A stretch of 64,000 nt of DNA from Herbaspirillum chlorophenolicum. Lineage in GTDB: Bacteria > Pseudomonadota > Gammaproteobacteria > Burkholderiales > Burkholderiaceae_D. The notes below the pieces were generated by a model that was not told the origin of the DNA, ran no database searches, and was given only the letters and a program-made list of their open reading frames with translations. The translations under genes and the position numbers were made by a program. Numbering within the stretch: the stretch's first letter is position 1; every line of letters begins with the position of its first letter. Below are positions 9,793 to 18,370 of this stretch, piece after piece. The stretch is from contig NZ_LFLT01000020.1 of assembly GCF_001189955.1 (NCBI RefSeq), positions 24,960 through 88,959 on the forward strand, in the 5' to 3' direction.

Positions 9793-11358
9793 GTGAGCAT
9801 GCAAGAACATCAAGAGACAAACAACACCAGCCAGGCGCCGCCGCCACCGCCACCGTTGATCGTGCTGCGCAATGTCAGCAAGCGCTTTCCCGGCGTGCTG
9901 GCGCTGGACAATTGCCAGTTCGACCTGGTGCCGGGCGAGGTGCACGCGCTGATGGGCGAAAATGGCGCTGGCAAGTCGACGCTGATGAAGATTCTCTCCG
10001 GCGTCTACCAGAAGGACAGCGGCGAGATCCTGATCGACGGCCGTCCGGCCGAGATCGATGAGCCGCGCGCGGCGCAGGCGCTGGGCATCGGCATCATCCA
10101 TCAGGAACTGAACCTGATGAACCACCTGTCGGCCGCGCAGAACATCTTCATCGGGCGCGAGCCGAAGAAAGCTTTCGGCCTCTTCATCGACGAAGAACAG
10201 CTCAATCGCCAGGCCGCCGACATTTTCGCCCGCATGCGGCTCGACCTCGACCCGCGCACGCCGGTCGGCCAGCTCACCGTGGCGCGCCAGCAGATGGTGG
10301 AAATCGCCAAGGCGCTGTCCTTCGATTCGCGTGTGCTGATCATGGACGAGCCGACTGCGGCCCTCAACAACGCCGAGATCGCAGAACTGTTCCGCATCAT
10401 CCGCGACCTGCAGGCGCAGGGGGTAGGCATCGTCTACATCTCGCACAAGATGGACGAGTTGCGCCAGATCGCCGACCGCGTCACCGTCATGCGCGACGGC
10501 AAATACGTCGCCACCGTGCCGATGGAAGGCACGTCGATGGACACCATCATCTCGATGATGGTCGGCCGCCAGCTCGACGGTGCGCAGCGTGTGCCGCCCG
10601 ACACCTCGGCCAACGAGGTGGTGCTGGAAGTGCGCGGCCTGTCGCGCGGGCGGGCGATTCGTGACGTCGGCTTCAAGCTGCGGCGCGGCGAGATCCTCGG
10701 CTTTGCAGGATTGATGGGCGCCGGCCGCACCGAGGTGGCGCGCGCCATTTTCGGCGCCGACCCGCTGGACGCCGGCGAAATCTTCATCCACGGCGGCCGC
10801 GCCATGATCAAGTCGCCGGCCGATGCAGTGGCGCATGGCATCGGCTATCTCTCGGAAGACCGCAAGCATTTCGGCCTGGCCACCGGCATGGATGTGCAGG
10901 CCAATATCGCCATGTCGAGCATGGGCCGCTTCACCCGGCGCGGCATGTTCCTCGACCAGCGCGCCATCCGGGAAACCGCGCAAGGCTACGTGCGCCAACT
11001 GGCGATCAAGACGCCATCGGTGGAGCAGCAGGCGCGTTTGCTCTCGGGCGGCAACCAGCAAAAGATCGTGATTGCCAAATGGCTCTTGCGCGATTGCGAC
11101 ATCCTGTTCTTCGACGAGCCCACGCGCGGCATCGACATCGGCGCCAAGAGCGAGATCTACAAGCTGCTCGACGCGCTGGCGGCGCAGGGAAAGGCGATCG
11201 TGATGATCTCTTCCGAGCTGCCTGAAGTGCTGCGCATGAGCCACCGCGTGCTGGTCATGTGCGAAGGACGCATCACCGGCGAGCTGTCCGCTGCCGAAGC
11301 GACCCAGGAAAAGATCATGCAACTGGCCACCCAGCGCGAATCGGCCGTCGTCCAATAA
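9793..11358 (+). CDS. Sugar ABC transporter ATPase (RbsA/AraG/XylG type, two ABC domains)
   Basis: A 521-residue protein with two tandem ATP-binding cassettes, as usual for CUT2 sugar importers. The first domain has Walker [10 protein letters not shown] (residues 55-63), the variant signature LTVARQQM and Walker B LIMDEPT. The second has the degenerate P-loop region [16 protein letters not shown], signature LLSGGNQQK and Walker [14 protein letters not shown]. The N-terminus has an unusual run of six prolines. The start is GTG at 9793 or ATG at 9799. It energises uptake of the pathway sugar together with the permease and binding protein that follow. L-fucose is the likely cargo by context. Confidence 0.92.
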   Translation: MSMQEHQETNNTSQAPPPPPPLIVLRNVSKRFPGVLALDNCQFDLVPGEVHALMGENGAGKSTLMKILSGVYQKDSGEILIDGRPAEIDEPRAAQALGIGIIHQELNLMNHLSAAQNIFIGREPKKAFGLFIDEEQLNRQAADIFARMRLDLDPRTPVGQLTVARQQMVEIAKALSFDSRVLIMDEPTAALNNAEIAELFRIIRDLQAQGVGIVYISHKMDELRQIADRVTVMRDGKYVATVPMEGTSMDTIISMMVGRQLDGAQRVPPDTSANEVVLEVRGLSRGRAIRDVGFKLRRGEILGFAGLMGAGRTEVARAIFGADPLDAGEIFIHGGRAMIKSPADAVAHGIGYLSEDRKHFGLATGMDVQANIAMSSMGRFTRRGMFLDQRAIRETAQGYVRQLAIKTPSVEQQARLLSGGNQQKIVIAKWLLRDCDILFFDEPTRGIDIGAKSEIYKLLDALAAQGKAIVMISSELPEVLRMSHRVLVMCEGRITGELSAAEATQEKIMQLATQRESAVVQ

Positions 11359-11379
11359 TCCACAGGCTCCCAGGCGATC

Positions 11380-12435
11380 ATGGCTAACCACATTCATCCA
11401 GCTACTTCCGTATCTTCCCCATCCATGGCTAATCCCGACACGTCCGCTGCGCGCTCCGGTTTCCGCGAACGCTTCTTCAACCCGGTCGCACGCCAGAAGC
11501 TGCTGGCTTTCGCCAGCCTGCTGTTGCTGATGATCTTCTTCAGCGTGGCCTCGCCCAACTTCATGGAAGTGGACAACCTGGTCAGCATCCTGCAATCGAC
11601 CGCGGTCAACGGCGTGCTGGCGATCGCCTGTACCTACGTCATCATTACTTCCGGCATCGACTTGTCGGTGGGCACCATGATGACCTTCTGCGCCGTGATG
11701 ACCGGCGTGGTGCTGACCAACTGGGGCATGCCGCTGCCGCTGGGCATTGCCGCCGCGCTGTTCTTCGGCGCCTTGTCGGGCTGGGTTTCGGGCATGGTGA
11801 TTGCCAAGCTGAAGGTGCCGCCTTTCATCGCCACGCTGGGCATGATGATGTTGTTGAAGGGCCTGTCGCTGGTGATCTCCGGCACCCGTCCGATCTATTT
11901 CAACGACACCGAGGGTTTCTCGGCCATCGCCCAGGATTCGCTGATCGGCGACCTGATCCCGTCGCTGCCGATTCCCAATGCGGTGCTGATCCTGTTCCTG
12001 GTGGCCATCGGTTCTTCCATCATCCTCAACAAGACGGTGTTCGGCCGCTATACCTTCGCCCTGGGCAGCAACGAGGAAGCGCTGCGGCTGTCGGGCGTGA
12101 AGGTCGATTTCTGGAAGGTTGCGGTCTATACCTTCTCCGGCGCCATCTGCGGCATCGCCGGCCTGATCATTGCCTCCCGCCTGAACTCGGCACAGCCGGC
12201 GCTGGGCCAGGGCTATGAGCTGGACGCCATCGCCGCGGTAGTGATCGGCGGCACTTCGCTGTCGGGCGGCACCGGGACCATCCTGGGCACCATCATCGGC
12301 GCCTTCATCATGAGCGTGCTGGTCAACGGCCTGCGCATCATGTCGGTGGCGCAGGAATGGCAGACGGTGGTGACCGGCGTGATCATCATCCTGGCGGTGT
12401 ACCTGGATATCCTGCGCCGCCGCCGGCGTACCTGA
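11380..12435 (+). CDS. Sugar ABC transporter permease (RbsC/AraH type)
   Basis: A 351-residue integral membrane permease of the branched-chain/ribose type (BPD_transp_2). It has about 8-10 hydrophobic helices starting near residue 35 and the family motifs ACTYVIITSGIDLSVG (early) and AVVIGGTSLSGGTGTILGTIIGA (late). The N-terminal 30 residues are polar and Ser/Pro-rich; translation could instead begin at the internal ATG at 11425. It lies 21 bp after the ATPase gene in the same operon and would form the transmembrane channel as a homodimer. Confidence 0.92.
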   Translation: MANHIHPATSVSSPSMANPDTSAARSGFRERFFNPVARQKLLAFASLLLLMIFFSVASPNFMEVDNLVSILQSTAVNGVLAIACTYVIITSGIDLSVGTMMTFCAVMTGVVLTNWGMPLPLGIAAALFFGALSGWVSGMVIAKLKVPPFIATLGMMMLLKGLSLVISGTRPIYFNDTEGFSAIAQDSLIGDLIPSLPIPNAVLILFLVAIGSSIILNKTVFGRYTFALGSNEEALRLSGVKVDFWKVAVYTFSGAICGIAGLIIASRLNSAQPALGQGYELDAIAAVVIGGTSLSGGTGTILGTIIGAFIMSVLVNGLRIMSVAQEWQTVVTGVIIILAVYLDILRRRRRT

Positions 12436-12499
12436 ACGACGTTTTCAACCCGCGCCGGGCAACCGGCACTCCATCATCGATAACAAAAGGAGACTCAAC

Positions 12500-13438
12500 G
12501 TGATCAAGAGCAAGCTACTCGGCACAGCCCTCGGCCTGGCCCTGGCCTTCGGTACGGCCGGCGCGCAAGCGCAGGAAACCTACATTCCCCTCATCTCCAA
12601 GGGCTTCCAGCACCAGTTCTGGCAAGCGGTGAAATCCGGCGCCGAGCAGGCGGCCAAGGACTACAAGGTCAAGGTGACCTTCGAAGGCCCGGAAACCGAA
12701 GCCATGGTCGACAAGCAGATCGACATGCTCTCGGCCGCCCTGGCCAAGAAGCCGCAAGCCATCGGCTTCGCCGCACTCGATAGCAAGGCCGCGCTGCCGC
12801 TGCTGAAGAAGGCGCAGGCCGCGAAGATTCCCGTGGTGGCGTTCGACTCCGGTGTTGACAGCGACATCCCGGTCACCACTGCCACCACCGACAACAAGGC
12901 TGCCGCCGCGTTGGCCGCCGACAAGATGGCCGACCTGATCGGCAAGGAAGGCGAAGTGGCCGTGGTCGCGCACGACCAGACCAGCCGCACCGCGATCGAC
13001 CGCCGCGACGGTTTCCTTGAACGTATCAAGTCCGCCTATCCGAAGATCAAGGTGGTCAGTGTGCAGTACGGCGGCGGCGACCACCTGAAGTCGACCGAAG
13101 TCACCAAGTCCATCCTGCAGGCTTACCCCAAGCTCAAGGGCATGTTCGGCACCAACGAAGGCTCTGCCGTCGGCGTGGTCAATGGCGTGCGGGAAATGAA
13201 GCGCAAGATCGTGATCATCGGCTACGACTCCGGCAAGCAGCAGAAGGATGCGATCCGCGAAGGCCTGATGGCCGGCGCCATTACCCAGAACCCGGTGGGC
13301 ATCGGCTACAAGACGGTGGAAGCGGCGGTCAAGGCGATCAAGGGCGAAAAACTGCCGAAGATCATCGACACCGGCTTCTACTGGTACGACAAGACCAATA
13401 TCGACGATCCCAAGATCGCTGCAGTGCTGTACGACTGA
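12500..13438 (+). CDS. Periplasmic sugar-binding protein (RbsB type)
   Basis: A 312-residue binding protein starting with GTG at 12500 after AAAAGGAGA. The signal peptide is MIKSKLLGTALGLALAFGTA with cleavage after AQAQ or AQA. The mature part is a type I periplasmic binding fold: YIPLISKGFQHQFWQAVKSGAEQAAKDY, then DKQIDMLSAALAKKPQAIGF in outline, PVVAFDSGVDSD and a hinge strand IIGYDSGKQQKDAI. It captures the pathway sugar, probably L-fucose by context, for the preceding ABC permease/ATPase. An imperfect terminator hairpin directly after it may raise its expression relative to downstream genes. Confidence 0.92.
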   Translation: MIKSKLLGTALGLALAFGTAGAQAQETYIPLISKGFQHQFWQAVKSGAEQAAKDYKVKVTFEGPETEAMVDKQIDMLSAALAKKPQAIGFAALDSKAALPLLKKAQAAKIPVVAFDSGVDSDIPVTTATTDNKAAAALAADKMADLIGKEGEVAVVAHDQTSRTAIDRRDGFLERIKSAYPKIKVVSVQYGGGDHLKSTEVTKSILQAYPKLKGMFGTNEGSAVGVVNGVREMKRKIVIIGYDSGKQQKDAIREGLMAGAITQNPVGIGYKTVEAAVKAIKGEKLPKIIDTGFYWYDKTNIDDPKIAAVLYD

Positions 13439-13450
13439 GTATGGCCTTTG

Positions 13451-13488
13451 CGGGTGCGCCGGATCTCCCCGTCTGGCGTACCCGTTTT
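13451..13488 (+). terminator. Partial terminator/attenuator after the binding-protein gene
   Basis: CGGGTGCGCC (13451-13460) pairs with GGCGTACCCG (13475-13484) with one mismatch, followed by TTTT. It lies inside the operon, 12 bp after the binding protein stop and 32 bp before the lactonase start. It more likely attenuates transcription or stabilises mRNA than ends the operon completely. Confidence 0.55.
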
Positions 13489-13520
13489 CCTTTTGCCCGC
13501 CGCTGTCTGAAAGTTGACGC

Positions 13521-14402
13521 ATGAAACCGCAACGCATCGATGCCCACCAGCATTTCTGGCGCTATCGCCCTGAAGACTATCCGTGGATAGGCCGGGGCAT
13601 GGAGCTGCTGGCGAAAGACCGTATGCCATCCGAACTGCATCCGGTGCTCATGGCCGAGGGGTTGGATACCTCGATTGCAGTACAGGCGCGCGCGGGGCGG
13701 GAGGAGACCGGTTTTCTGCTGGAGTTGGCGCGCCAGGATGTGCACATTGCCGGTGTGGTCGGTTGGGAAGACATTTCCTGCGCGCAGCTTGCCGACCGTG
13801 TCGGTGAATGGGGGCGCGACAAGCTGTTGGGGTTCCGTCACCAGATCCAGGATGAGAGCGACGTCGCCGCCTTCGTCGCGCAGCCCGGCTTCAACCGTGG
13901 CGTGGCCTGGCTGCAGGGGCAGCGCCTGGTCTACGATGTGCTGGTGTACCAGCGCCAGTTGCCGGCGATCCAGGCATTCTGCGCGCGCCACGACGCCCAT
14001 TGGCTGGTGCTGGACCATCTGGGCAAGCCGGCCCTGGCCGAGTTCGGCAAGGGGGAGGCGGCCTATGCCGAATGGCGGCGCGAACTGCGCGCGCTGGGCG
14101 CGTTGCCGCATGTGGCTTGCAAATTGTCGGGGCTGGTGACCGAAGCGGACTGGATACGCGGTCTGCGGCCCAAGGATTACGAGCACATTGTGCTGTGCCT
14201 GGATACCGCGCTCGACGCTTTCGGTGCGCAAAGACTGATGTTCGGATCGGATTGGCCGGTGTGCCTGCTGGCGGCATCTTATGCGCGCGTGGTGGCGGTG
14301 GTCAGGGAATGGGCCGAGACGCGCTTGTCGGCATCCGAGCAGGAGCAATTGTGGGGTGGGACCGCCGCGCGTTGCTATGGGTTGGCGCGGGCCAGGGTCT
14401 AG
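13521..14402 (+). CDS. L-fuconolactonase-type amidohydrolase
   Basis: A 293-residue amidohydrolase of the COG3618 lactonase group. It opens with RIDAHQHFWRY (metal-binding His-x-His), has WLVLDHLGKP in the middle and MFGSDWPVCLLAASY near the C-terminus, where the Asp is catalytic. Members hydrolyse L-fucono- or L-rhamnono-lactones and related sugar lactones in the cytoplasm. As the last gene of the fucD-SDR-mutarotase-ABC operon, it supplies the step between the sugar dehydrogenase and L-fuconate dehydratase. It is convergent with the LysE-type exporter gene. Confidence 0.88.
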   Translation: MKPQRIDAHQHFWRYRPEDYPWIGRGMELLAKDRMPSELHPVLMAEGLDTSIAVQARAGREETGFLLELARQDVHIAGVVGWEDISCAQLADRVGEWGRDKLLGFRHQIQDESDVAAFVAQPGFNRGVAWLQGQRLVYDVLVYQRQLPAIQAFCARHDAHWLVLDHLGKPALAEFGKGEAAYAEWRRELRALGALPHVACKLSGLVTEADWIRGLRPKDYEHIVLCLDTALDAFGAQRLMFGSDWPVCLLAASYARVVAVVREWAETRLSASEQEQLWGGTAARCYGLARARV

Positions 14403-14430
14403 TCGGGGAAGAGGGAAGCGATACCCGGCG

Positions 14431-15057
14431 TTAGCGGATCAGTTGGCGAATCCCAAGGAACACAATCAGGCTGCCGCACAAGCGGTCGACCATTACCGCG
14501 CTCTTGCGGTAGCGCGCGGCGACGCCGCCGTGCGACATCACCAGCGCCAGGAAGCTGTACCAGCTTCCTGCCACCACCAGCACCACACCCAGCATGGCCG
14601 CGAAAGTTGGCCACGATACATGCGCCGGCGCTGCCGAAGCGAACACGGCGGCGAAGAATGCCATCGATTTCGGATTGACGATATTGGTCAGGAAACCCTG
14701 GACGAAGGACGACTTCAGGTCGTCGGTCTGCGCCATCTCGGCGGCTGCGCCCGGTTGCTTCTCGTTGGCCTTGGAGATCAGGCGAGAACCGAACCACAGC
14801 AGGTAAGCCGCGCCAAGCACTTTCACGATCAATGCCACCCAGGGGAAAGTGGCGAACACGATACCTACGCCTAGGATGGCGCAGGTGGCCCAGAACAGGT
14901 TGACCAGCACGATGCCGGCCACCATCGCCAATGCCGCCGAACGGGTGGAGGAGGCGGCCTTATGCAGTACCGCCACGAAGTTGGGGCCGGGGATGATGAC
15001 GCCAGTGATATAGACGGAAAAAACGGCGAGGACGGCGGACCAGTCGATCAGGTGCAT
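14431..15057 (-). CDS. LysE/RhtB-family amino acid exporter
   Basis: A 208-residue membrane protein with about six hydrophobic helices. The start at 15057 (MHLIDWSAVLAVFSVYITGVIIPGPNF) places the family signature IPGPNF in the first helix; the long upstream extension of the frame is arginine- and proline-rich and not conserved. A central TNIVNPKSMAFFAAVFAS segment is also typical of the family. It probably exports an amino acid or derivative, such as homoserine, threonine or lysine; the substrate cannot be read from sequence. Confidence 0.9.
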   Translation of the reverse strand: MHLIDWSAVLAVFSVYITGVIIPGPNFVAVLHKAASSTRSAALAMVAGIVLVNLFWATCAILGVGIVFATFPWVALIVKVLGAAYLLWFGSRLISKANEKQPGAAAEMAQTDDLKSSFVQGFLTNIVNPKSMAFFAAVFASAAPAHVSWPTFAAMLGVVLVVAGSWYSFLALVMSHGGVAARYRKSAVMVDRLCGSLIVFLGIRQLIR

Positions 15058-15157
15058 GGCGGCAATGGCAGGAGAAAAGAAGGCGGCGGAAGCTGCCGAT
15101 GATAACGCATGCCGGCGCCGCGCGTAGCCTGTCTGTCCGCCATGCCGTGCGGCCGCT

Positions 15158-15874
15158 TCAGTCGGTGGTGCTGGGGCTCCAGAAGGCCTGCTTGACTGCC
15201 GGCAGCGACTGCAGGCGGGCAATCAGGGCATCCAGCTCGTCGCCGTCGACCGAAGTGGCGGCCAGCGTCGCTTCGATTTCCACCTCATCTTCGGTGAACG
15301 AGCGTATCTCCAGGTCGTGCGTCGGGTAATGGCTTTGTTCCAGCATCTGGTTGACCTGCGCCAGCACGTGCTTCTGGTGTTCGCTGTCGACGATCAGGTG
15401 CAGGGTATTGGTGACTTCCACTGACGGTATGTCCAGCGGCTTGCGGTTGATGGTGTTGACCACCGGGCGCAGCAGCGTGTTGGCGGCCAGCACGAAAATG
15501 GTGGCGACGATGGCTTCCAGGATCAGGTCGGCGCCGGCTGCCGCACCCACCGCGGCCGAACCCCATAGTGTGGCTGCGGTGTTGATGCCGCGTACATTGC
15601 CTTCCTCTCGCATGATCACGCCTGCGCCGAGAAAGCCCACCCCGGATACCACATACGCCACCACATGCACGGCGCCTTCATGCCCGCCTATGCGGTTGGC
15701 CATGTCGACGAATACGGCCGCACCCAGCGCCACCAGCACATTGGTGCGCAGGCCGGCGGTACGCTGGCGGTATTGGCGTTCCAGTCCGATCGCGCCGCCC
15801 AGGATGAAGGCGGCGGTCAGGCTGATGGCCGTGTCGAGCAACGAGTCGAGATTGATGTTGTGCAGGATTTCCAT
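15158..15874 (-). CDS. MgtC/SapB-family membrane protein
   Basis: A 238-residue protein. The N-terminal MgtC domain (residues ~10-130) has LGGAIGLERQYRQRTAGLRTNVLVALGAA in outline, plus SGVGFLGAGVIMREEGNVRGINTAATLW, all diagnostic. The C-terminal ~90 residues form a soluble ACT-like regulatory domain (NTLHLIVDSEHQ...). MgtC proteins sit in the inner membrane and are linked to growth in low magnesium and to modulation of ATP synthase or P-type ATPases; the role here is unknown. The start is taken at the ATG at 15874, because a TTG two codons upstream is the only alternative. Confidence 0.88.
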   Translation of the reverse strand: MEILHNINLDSLLDTAISLTAAFILGGAIGLERQYRQRTAGLRTNVLVALGAAVFVDMANRIGGHEGAVHVVAYVVSGVGFLGAGVIMREEGNVRGINTAATLWGSAAVGAAAGADLILEAIVATIFVLAANTLLRPVVNTINRKPLDIPSVEVTNTLHLIVDSEHQKHVLAQVNQMLEQSHYPTHDLEIRSFTEDEVEIEATLAATSVDGDELDALIARLQSLPAVKQAFWSPSTTD

Positions 15875-16044
15875 GGGCAATTCGCGGCTGCATATTATTT
15901 ATTGATTGGACGTGCTGTGATGGCTGCCATGGTGAGCAAATGTGCCAGGCGGCTGCACGATGTTGCGGGATGATGCCCCAGAAATGCAACAAGCGCATGA
16001 CAAAAATCTGCCATGCGCCCGTTTTTCCTGCCTGAAACCTGTCT

Positions 16045-17070
16045 TCAGGACAGCTTGCCGCTGTACTTCTCCAGGATGCTCCAGGCCTGGTCGCCGAATT
16101 TCTTGTGCCATTCGTCGTAGAACTTCACCTGCCTCAGCTTGGCGTGGAAGGCCTCATGGTCGGCGTCGTTGAGCTGGATGCCCTTGGCCTTGAGTTCGCC
16201 GGCCAGCGACTCGTTGAGCTTGCGCACGTCTTCGCGCTGCTTCATGCCGGCGGCGTTGGCATTGACGCGGACGATTTCCTGCAAGTCCTTGGGCAGGCGC
16301 TCGAAGGACTTCTTGTTGCCCAGCATCCAGAAGCCGTCCCACATGTGGTTGGTCATCGAGCAGTATTTCTGCACTTCATAGAGCTTGCTGGTATAGATGA
16401 TCGCCAGCGGATTCTCCTGGCCCTGCACGATGCCGGTCTGCAGCGCCGAATAGACCTCGGCGAAATTGATGCTGGTGGGCGACACGCCCAGCGCCTTGAA
16501 CATCGAGGTCCACAAGGGGCTGGGTGGTACCCGCAGCTTCATGCCCTTGAGATCGTCCGGGGTGTGGATGGACTTGGTGTTGTTGGTGATCTGGCGGTAG
16601 CCGTTGTCCCAGATTTTCTCGAAGGCGAACAGGGTCGACTTGCCCTGGATCTCTTGCCGCATGTGGGTGCCGAGATCCCCATCCAGCGCGGCCCAGACCG
16701 TGTCGTAGTCCTTGAAGGCGAATCCCATGCCGGAAATCTGCGCTATCGGCACCAGCGTACCCAGCGTCAGCGAGGACAGGGTGAACATGTCGATGGCGCC
16801 CGAGCGCACCTGGGCCAGCATGTCGGTGTCGCCGCCGAGCTGGTTGTTGGGATAGATCTGCAGTTCGATGCGGCCCTTGGATTGCTCCGAAATCGCCTTG
16901 GCCATTTCGGCGGCCCGGATGTTCATCGGGTGCGTCATGGCCAGGTTGTTGGCGTATTTCAGGACGAATTCGGCGGCGTTTGCGTGTTGCGACCATCCGC
17001 CGGCGGCAAGGGCGAGCGATGCTGCCGAGGCGGTTTTGAGGAAGTCGCGGCGTGAGTTGACATGCTTCAT
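16045..17070 (-). CDS. TRAP transporter substrate-binding protein (DctP family), orphan
   Basis: A 341-residue DctP-type periplasmic binding protein. The start at 17070 gives MKHVNSRRDFLKTASAASLAL, a Tat-like SRRDFLK signal ending near HANAAEF. The mature protein shows the family pattern: NQLGGDTDMLAQVRSGAIDM, LRVPPSPLWTSMFKALG, and the conserved arginine in KLRVP that contacts substrate carboxylates. No membrane subunits (DctQ/DctM) lie next to it, so it must use a transporter encoded elsewhere. It is downstream of and codirectional with an EctD-like dioxygenase gene, suggesting a shared amino-acid or compatible-solute substrate (inference). Confidence 0.9.
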   Translation of the reverse strand: MKHVNSRRDFLKTASAASLALAAGGWSQHANAAEFVLKYANNLAMTHPMNIRAAEMAKAISEQSKGRIELQIYPNNQLGGDTDMLAQVRSGAIDMFTLSSLTLGTLVPIAQISGMGFAFKDYDTVWAALDGDLGTHMRQEIQGKSTLFAFEKIWDNGYRQITNNTKSIHTPDDLKGMKLRVPPSPLWTSMFKALGVSPTSINFAEVYSALQTGIVQGQENPLAIIYTSKLYEVQKYCSMTNHMWDGFWMLGNKKSFERLPKDLQEIVRVNANAAGMKQREDVRKLNESLAGELKAKGIQLNDADHEAFHAKLRQVKFYDEWHKKFGDQAWSILEKYSGKLS

Positions 17071-17337
17071 GGGTGTCTCCGTTGGCTTTTTATATACGGC
17101 CGCAGGCAACACGGCCGGGTGGCTACGAGATGCAGGTAGGGCGAGGTGCGAAGGGTGAAGCGCATTGCGGTGCTGCCGATTGCCAATTACCGATTGCGCG
17201 CATCGCCATGCCTGTTTCCGATGCGGATGTGGCGATGCGTTTGCCTGGCCGGGCGGCCAAGGCGCGGACTGTGGAAGTCCGCCCATCCGCACGGCGCATT
17301 GCGCGCCGGCAGATGGGAAGAGGGAGAACGAAAAGCC

Positions 17338-18129
17338 TTATGCCGCCTTCTTGCCGGTGTAGCGGGCCAGTGCGTCGTCGGCGGTGGGTTTGACCGGCGT
17401 GAAATCCTGATGCGCGATGAATTCCGGACGGGTCGGTTTCTGGATCGCATTCGAGACTGCATTGAGCGTCAGGTAGACGATGCGGCGCGGGTAAGGCGTG
17501 ATGTTGCCGGCCGAGCCATGTACCAGGTTGGCGTGGAACATCAGCACGCCGCCCGCACGGCCTGTGGGGGTGACGATGCCGTTCTTTTCCACCATCTCGG
17601 TGACCGTAGGCTGGTCCAGCGTCCACAGCGGATACGAGGTGGTTTCCAGGTCGTGTTCGGACTTGAGCGCGCCCGATTTATGGCTGCGCGGCACCAGCAT
17701 CAGCGGGCCGTTGATCGGCATCACTTCGTCCAGGAACACGGCGATGTTCATCGCGCGCGCTTCCGGCATGCCGTCGTCGGCATGCCAGGTGGGGAAGTCC
17801 TGGTGCCATTGCCAGACTTCGCCGGTGAAGGCGGCCTTGGCGTTGATCTTGAACTGGTGTACGTAGACGTCTTCGCCGAACAACTGCTGCAGCGGCTTCA
17901 CCAGGCGCGGATGCGAGGCCAGGATGTTGCAGGCGTCGTTATAGGTGTGGGCGGCGAAGGCGGTGCGCGGCGCGCCGTTCTTTTCGCGCCAGATTTCAGG
18001 GCGCTGCTGCGACAGCACGTTGGCGGCTTCCTGCTTCAACAGCGCGATTTCGTCGGCGTTGAAGCATTCGGGCAGGAACAGGTAGCCCAGTTCATCGAAA
18101 TCCTTGAGCTGCTGGGGGGTGAGTTGCAT
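17338..18129 (-). CDS. Phytanoyl-CoA dioxygenase family protein, EctD-like
   Basis: A 263-residue Fe(II)/2-oxoglutarate dioxygenase. The iron site is His109-x-Asp111 (WQWHQDF) and distal His204 (NLVHGSAGN), with Arg215/Arg216 placed to bind 2-oxoglutarate. The stretch around the iron site, WHQDFPTWHADDGMPEARAM, is very like the WHSDFETWHxEDGMP signature of ectoine hydroxylase, but no ectoine synthesis genes are nearby. The likely reaction is hydroxylation of a small amino or imino acid. The TRAP binding protein follows 267 bp downstream on the same strand. A perfect TTCTGTATACAGAA palindrome 59 bp upstream suggests control by a GntR-type repressor. Confidence 0.85.
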   Translation of the reverse strand: MQLTPQQLKDFDELGYLFLPECFNADEIALLKQEAANVLSQQRPEIWREKNGAPRTAFAAHTYNDACNILASHPRLVKPLQQLFGEDVYVHQFKINAKAAFTGEVWQWHQDFPTWHADDGMPEARAMNIAVFLDEVMPINGPLMLVPRSHKSGALKSEHDLETTSYPLWTLDQPTVTEMVEKNGIVTPTGRAGGVLMFHANLVHGSAGNITPYPRRIVYLTLNAVSNAIQKPTRPEFIAHQDFTPVKPTADDALARYTGKKAA

Positions 18130-18187
18130 GCTTGTCTCCTCTGTTGATGGTTGGTTGCCGTGGATATCTTGTTGGTCTTTTATCGTG

Positions 18188-18201
18188 TTCTGTATACAGA
18201 A
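18188..18201. promoter_or_regulatory. Perfect palindrome upstream of the dioxygenase gene
   Basis: TTCTGTATACAGAA is a perfect 14-bp palindrome with the TGTATACA core common in operators of GntR/FCD-type regulators. It lies 59 bp before the start codon of the EctD-like gene, where an operator would be expected. No GntR-family gene of this type is encoded in the window. Confidence 0.5.
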
Positions 18202-18370
18202 TGCGACTTAAATTTGGCTTTGTCAAACACAAAATGCAGCAGCGGTGGCCGCTGCCCGGGATGGTTGTGCAGATGAACGCTGCGTTGCCCAAGCGGTTTG
18301 ATATGATGGAAAAATTGCGGCGCGGCATGCGCTGCGCTCCTTTTTCGTTTTGCGTTCCACGTCCCCGACC

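Noticed and set aside
9526..11595. A 689-codon minus-strand frame opposite the sugar ABC ATPase
   Set aside because: Same artefact: low-complexity composition and complete overlap with a gene whose Walker and signature motifs are all intact.
17338..18129. Naming the dioxygenase ectD (ectoine hydroxylase)
   Set aside because: The iron-site stretch is similar, but ectABC are absent and the protein is shorter than typical EctD. A broader dioxygenase label is safer.
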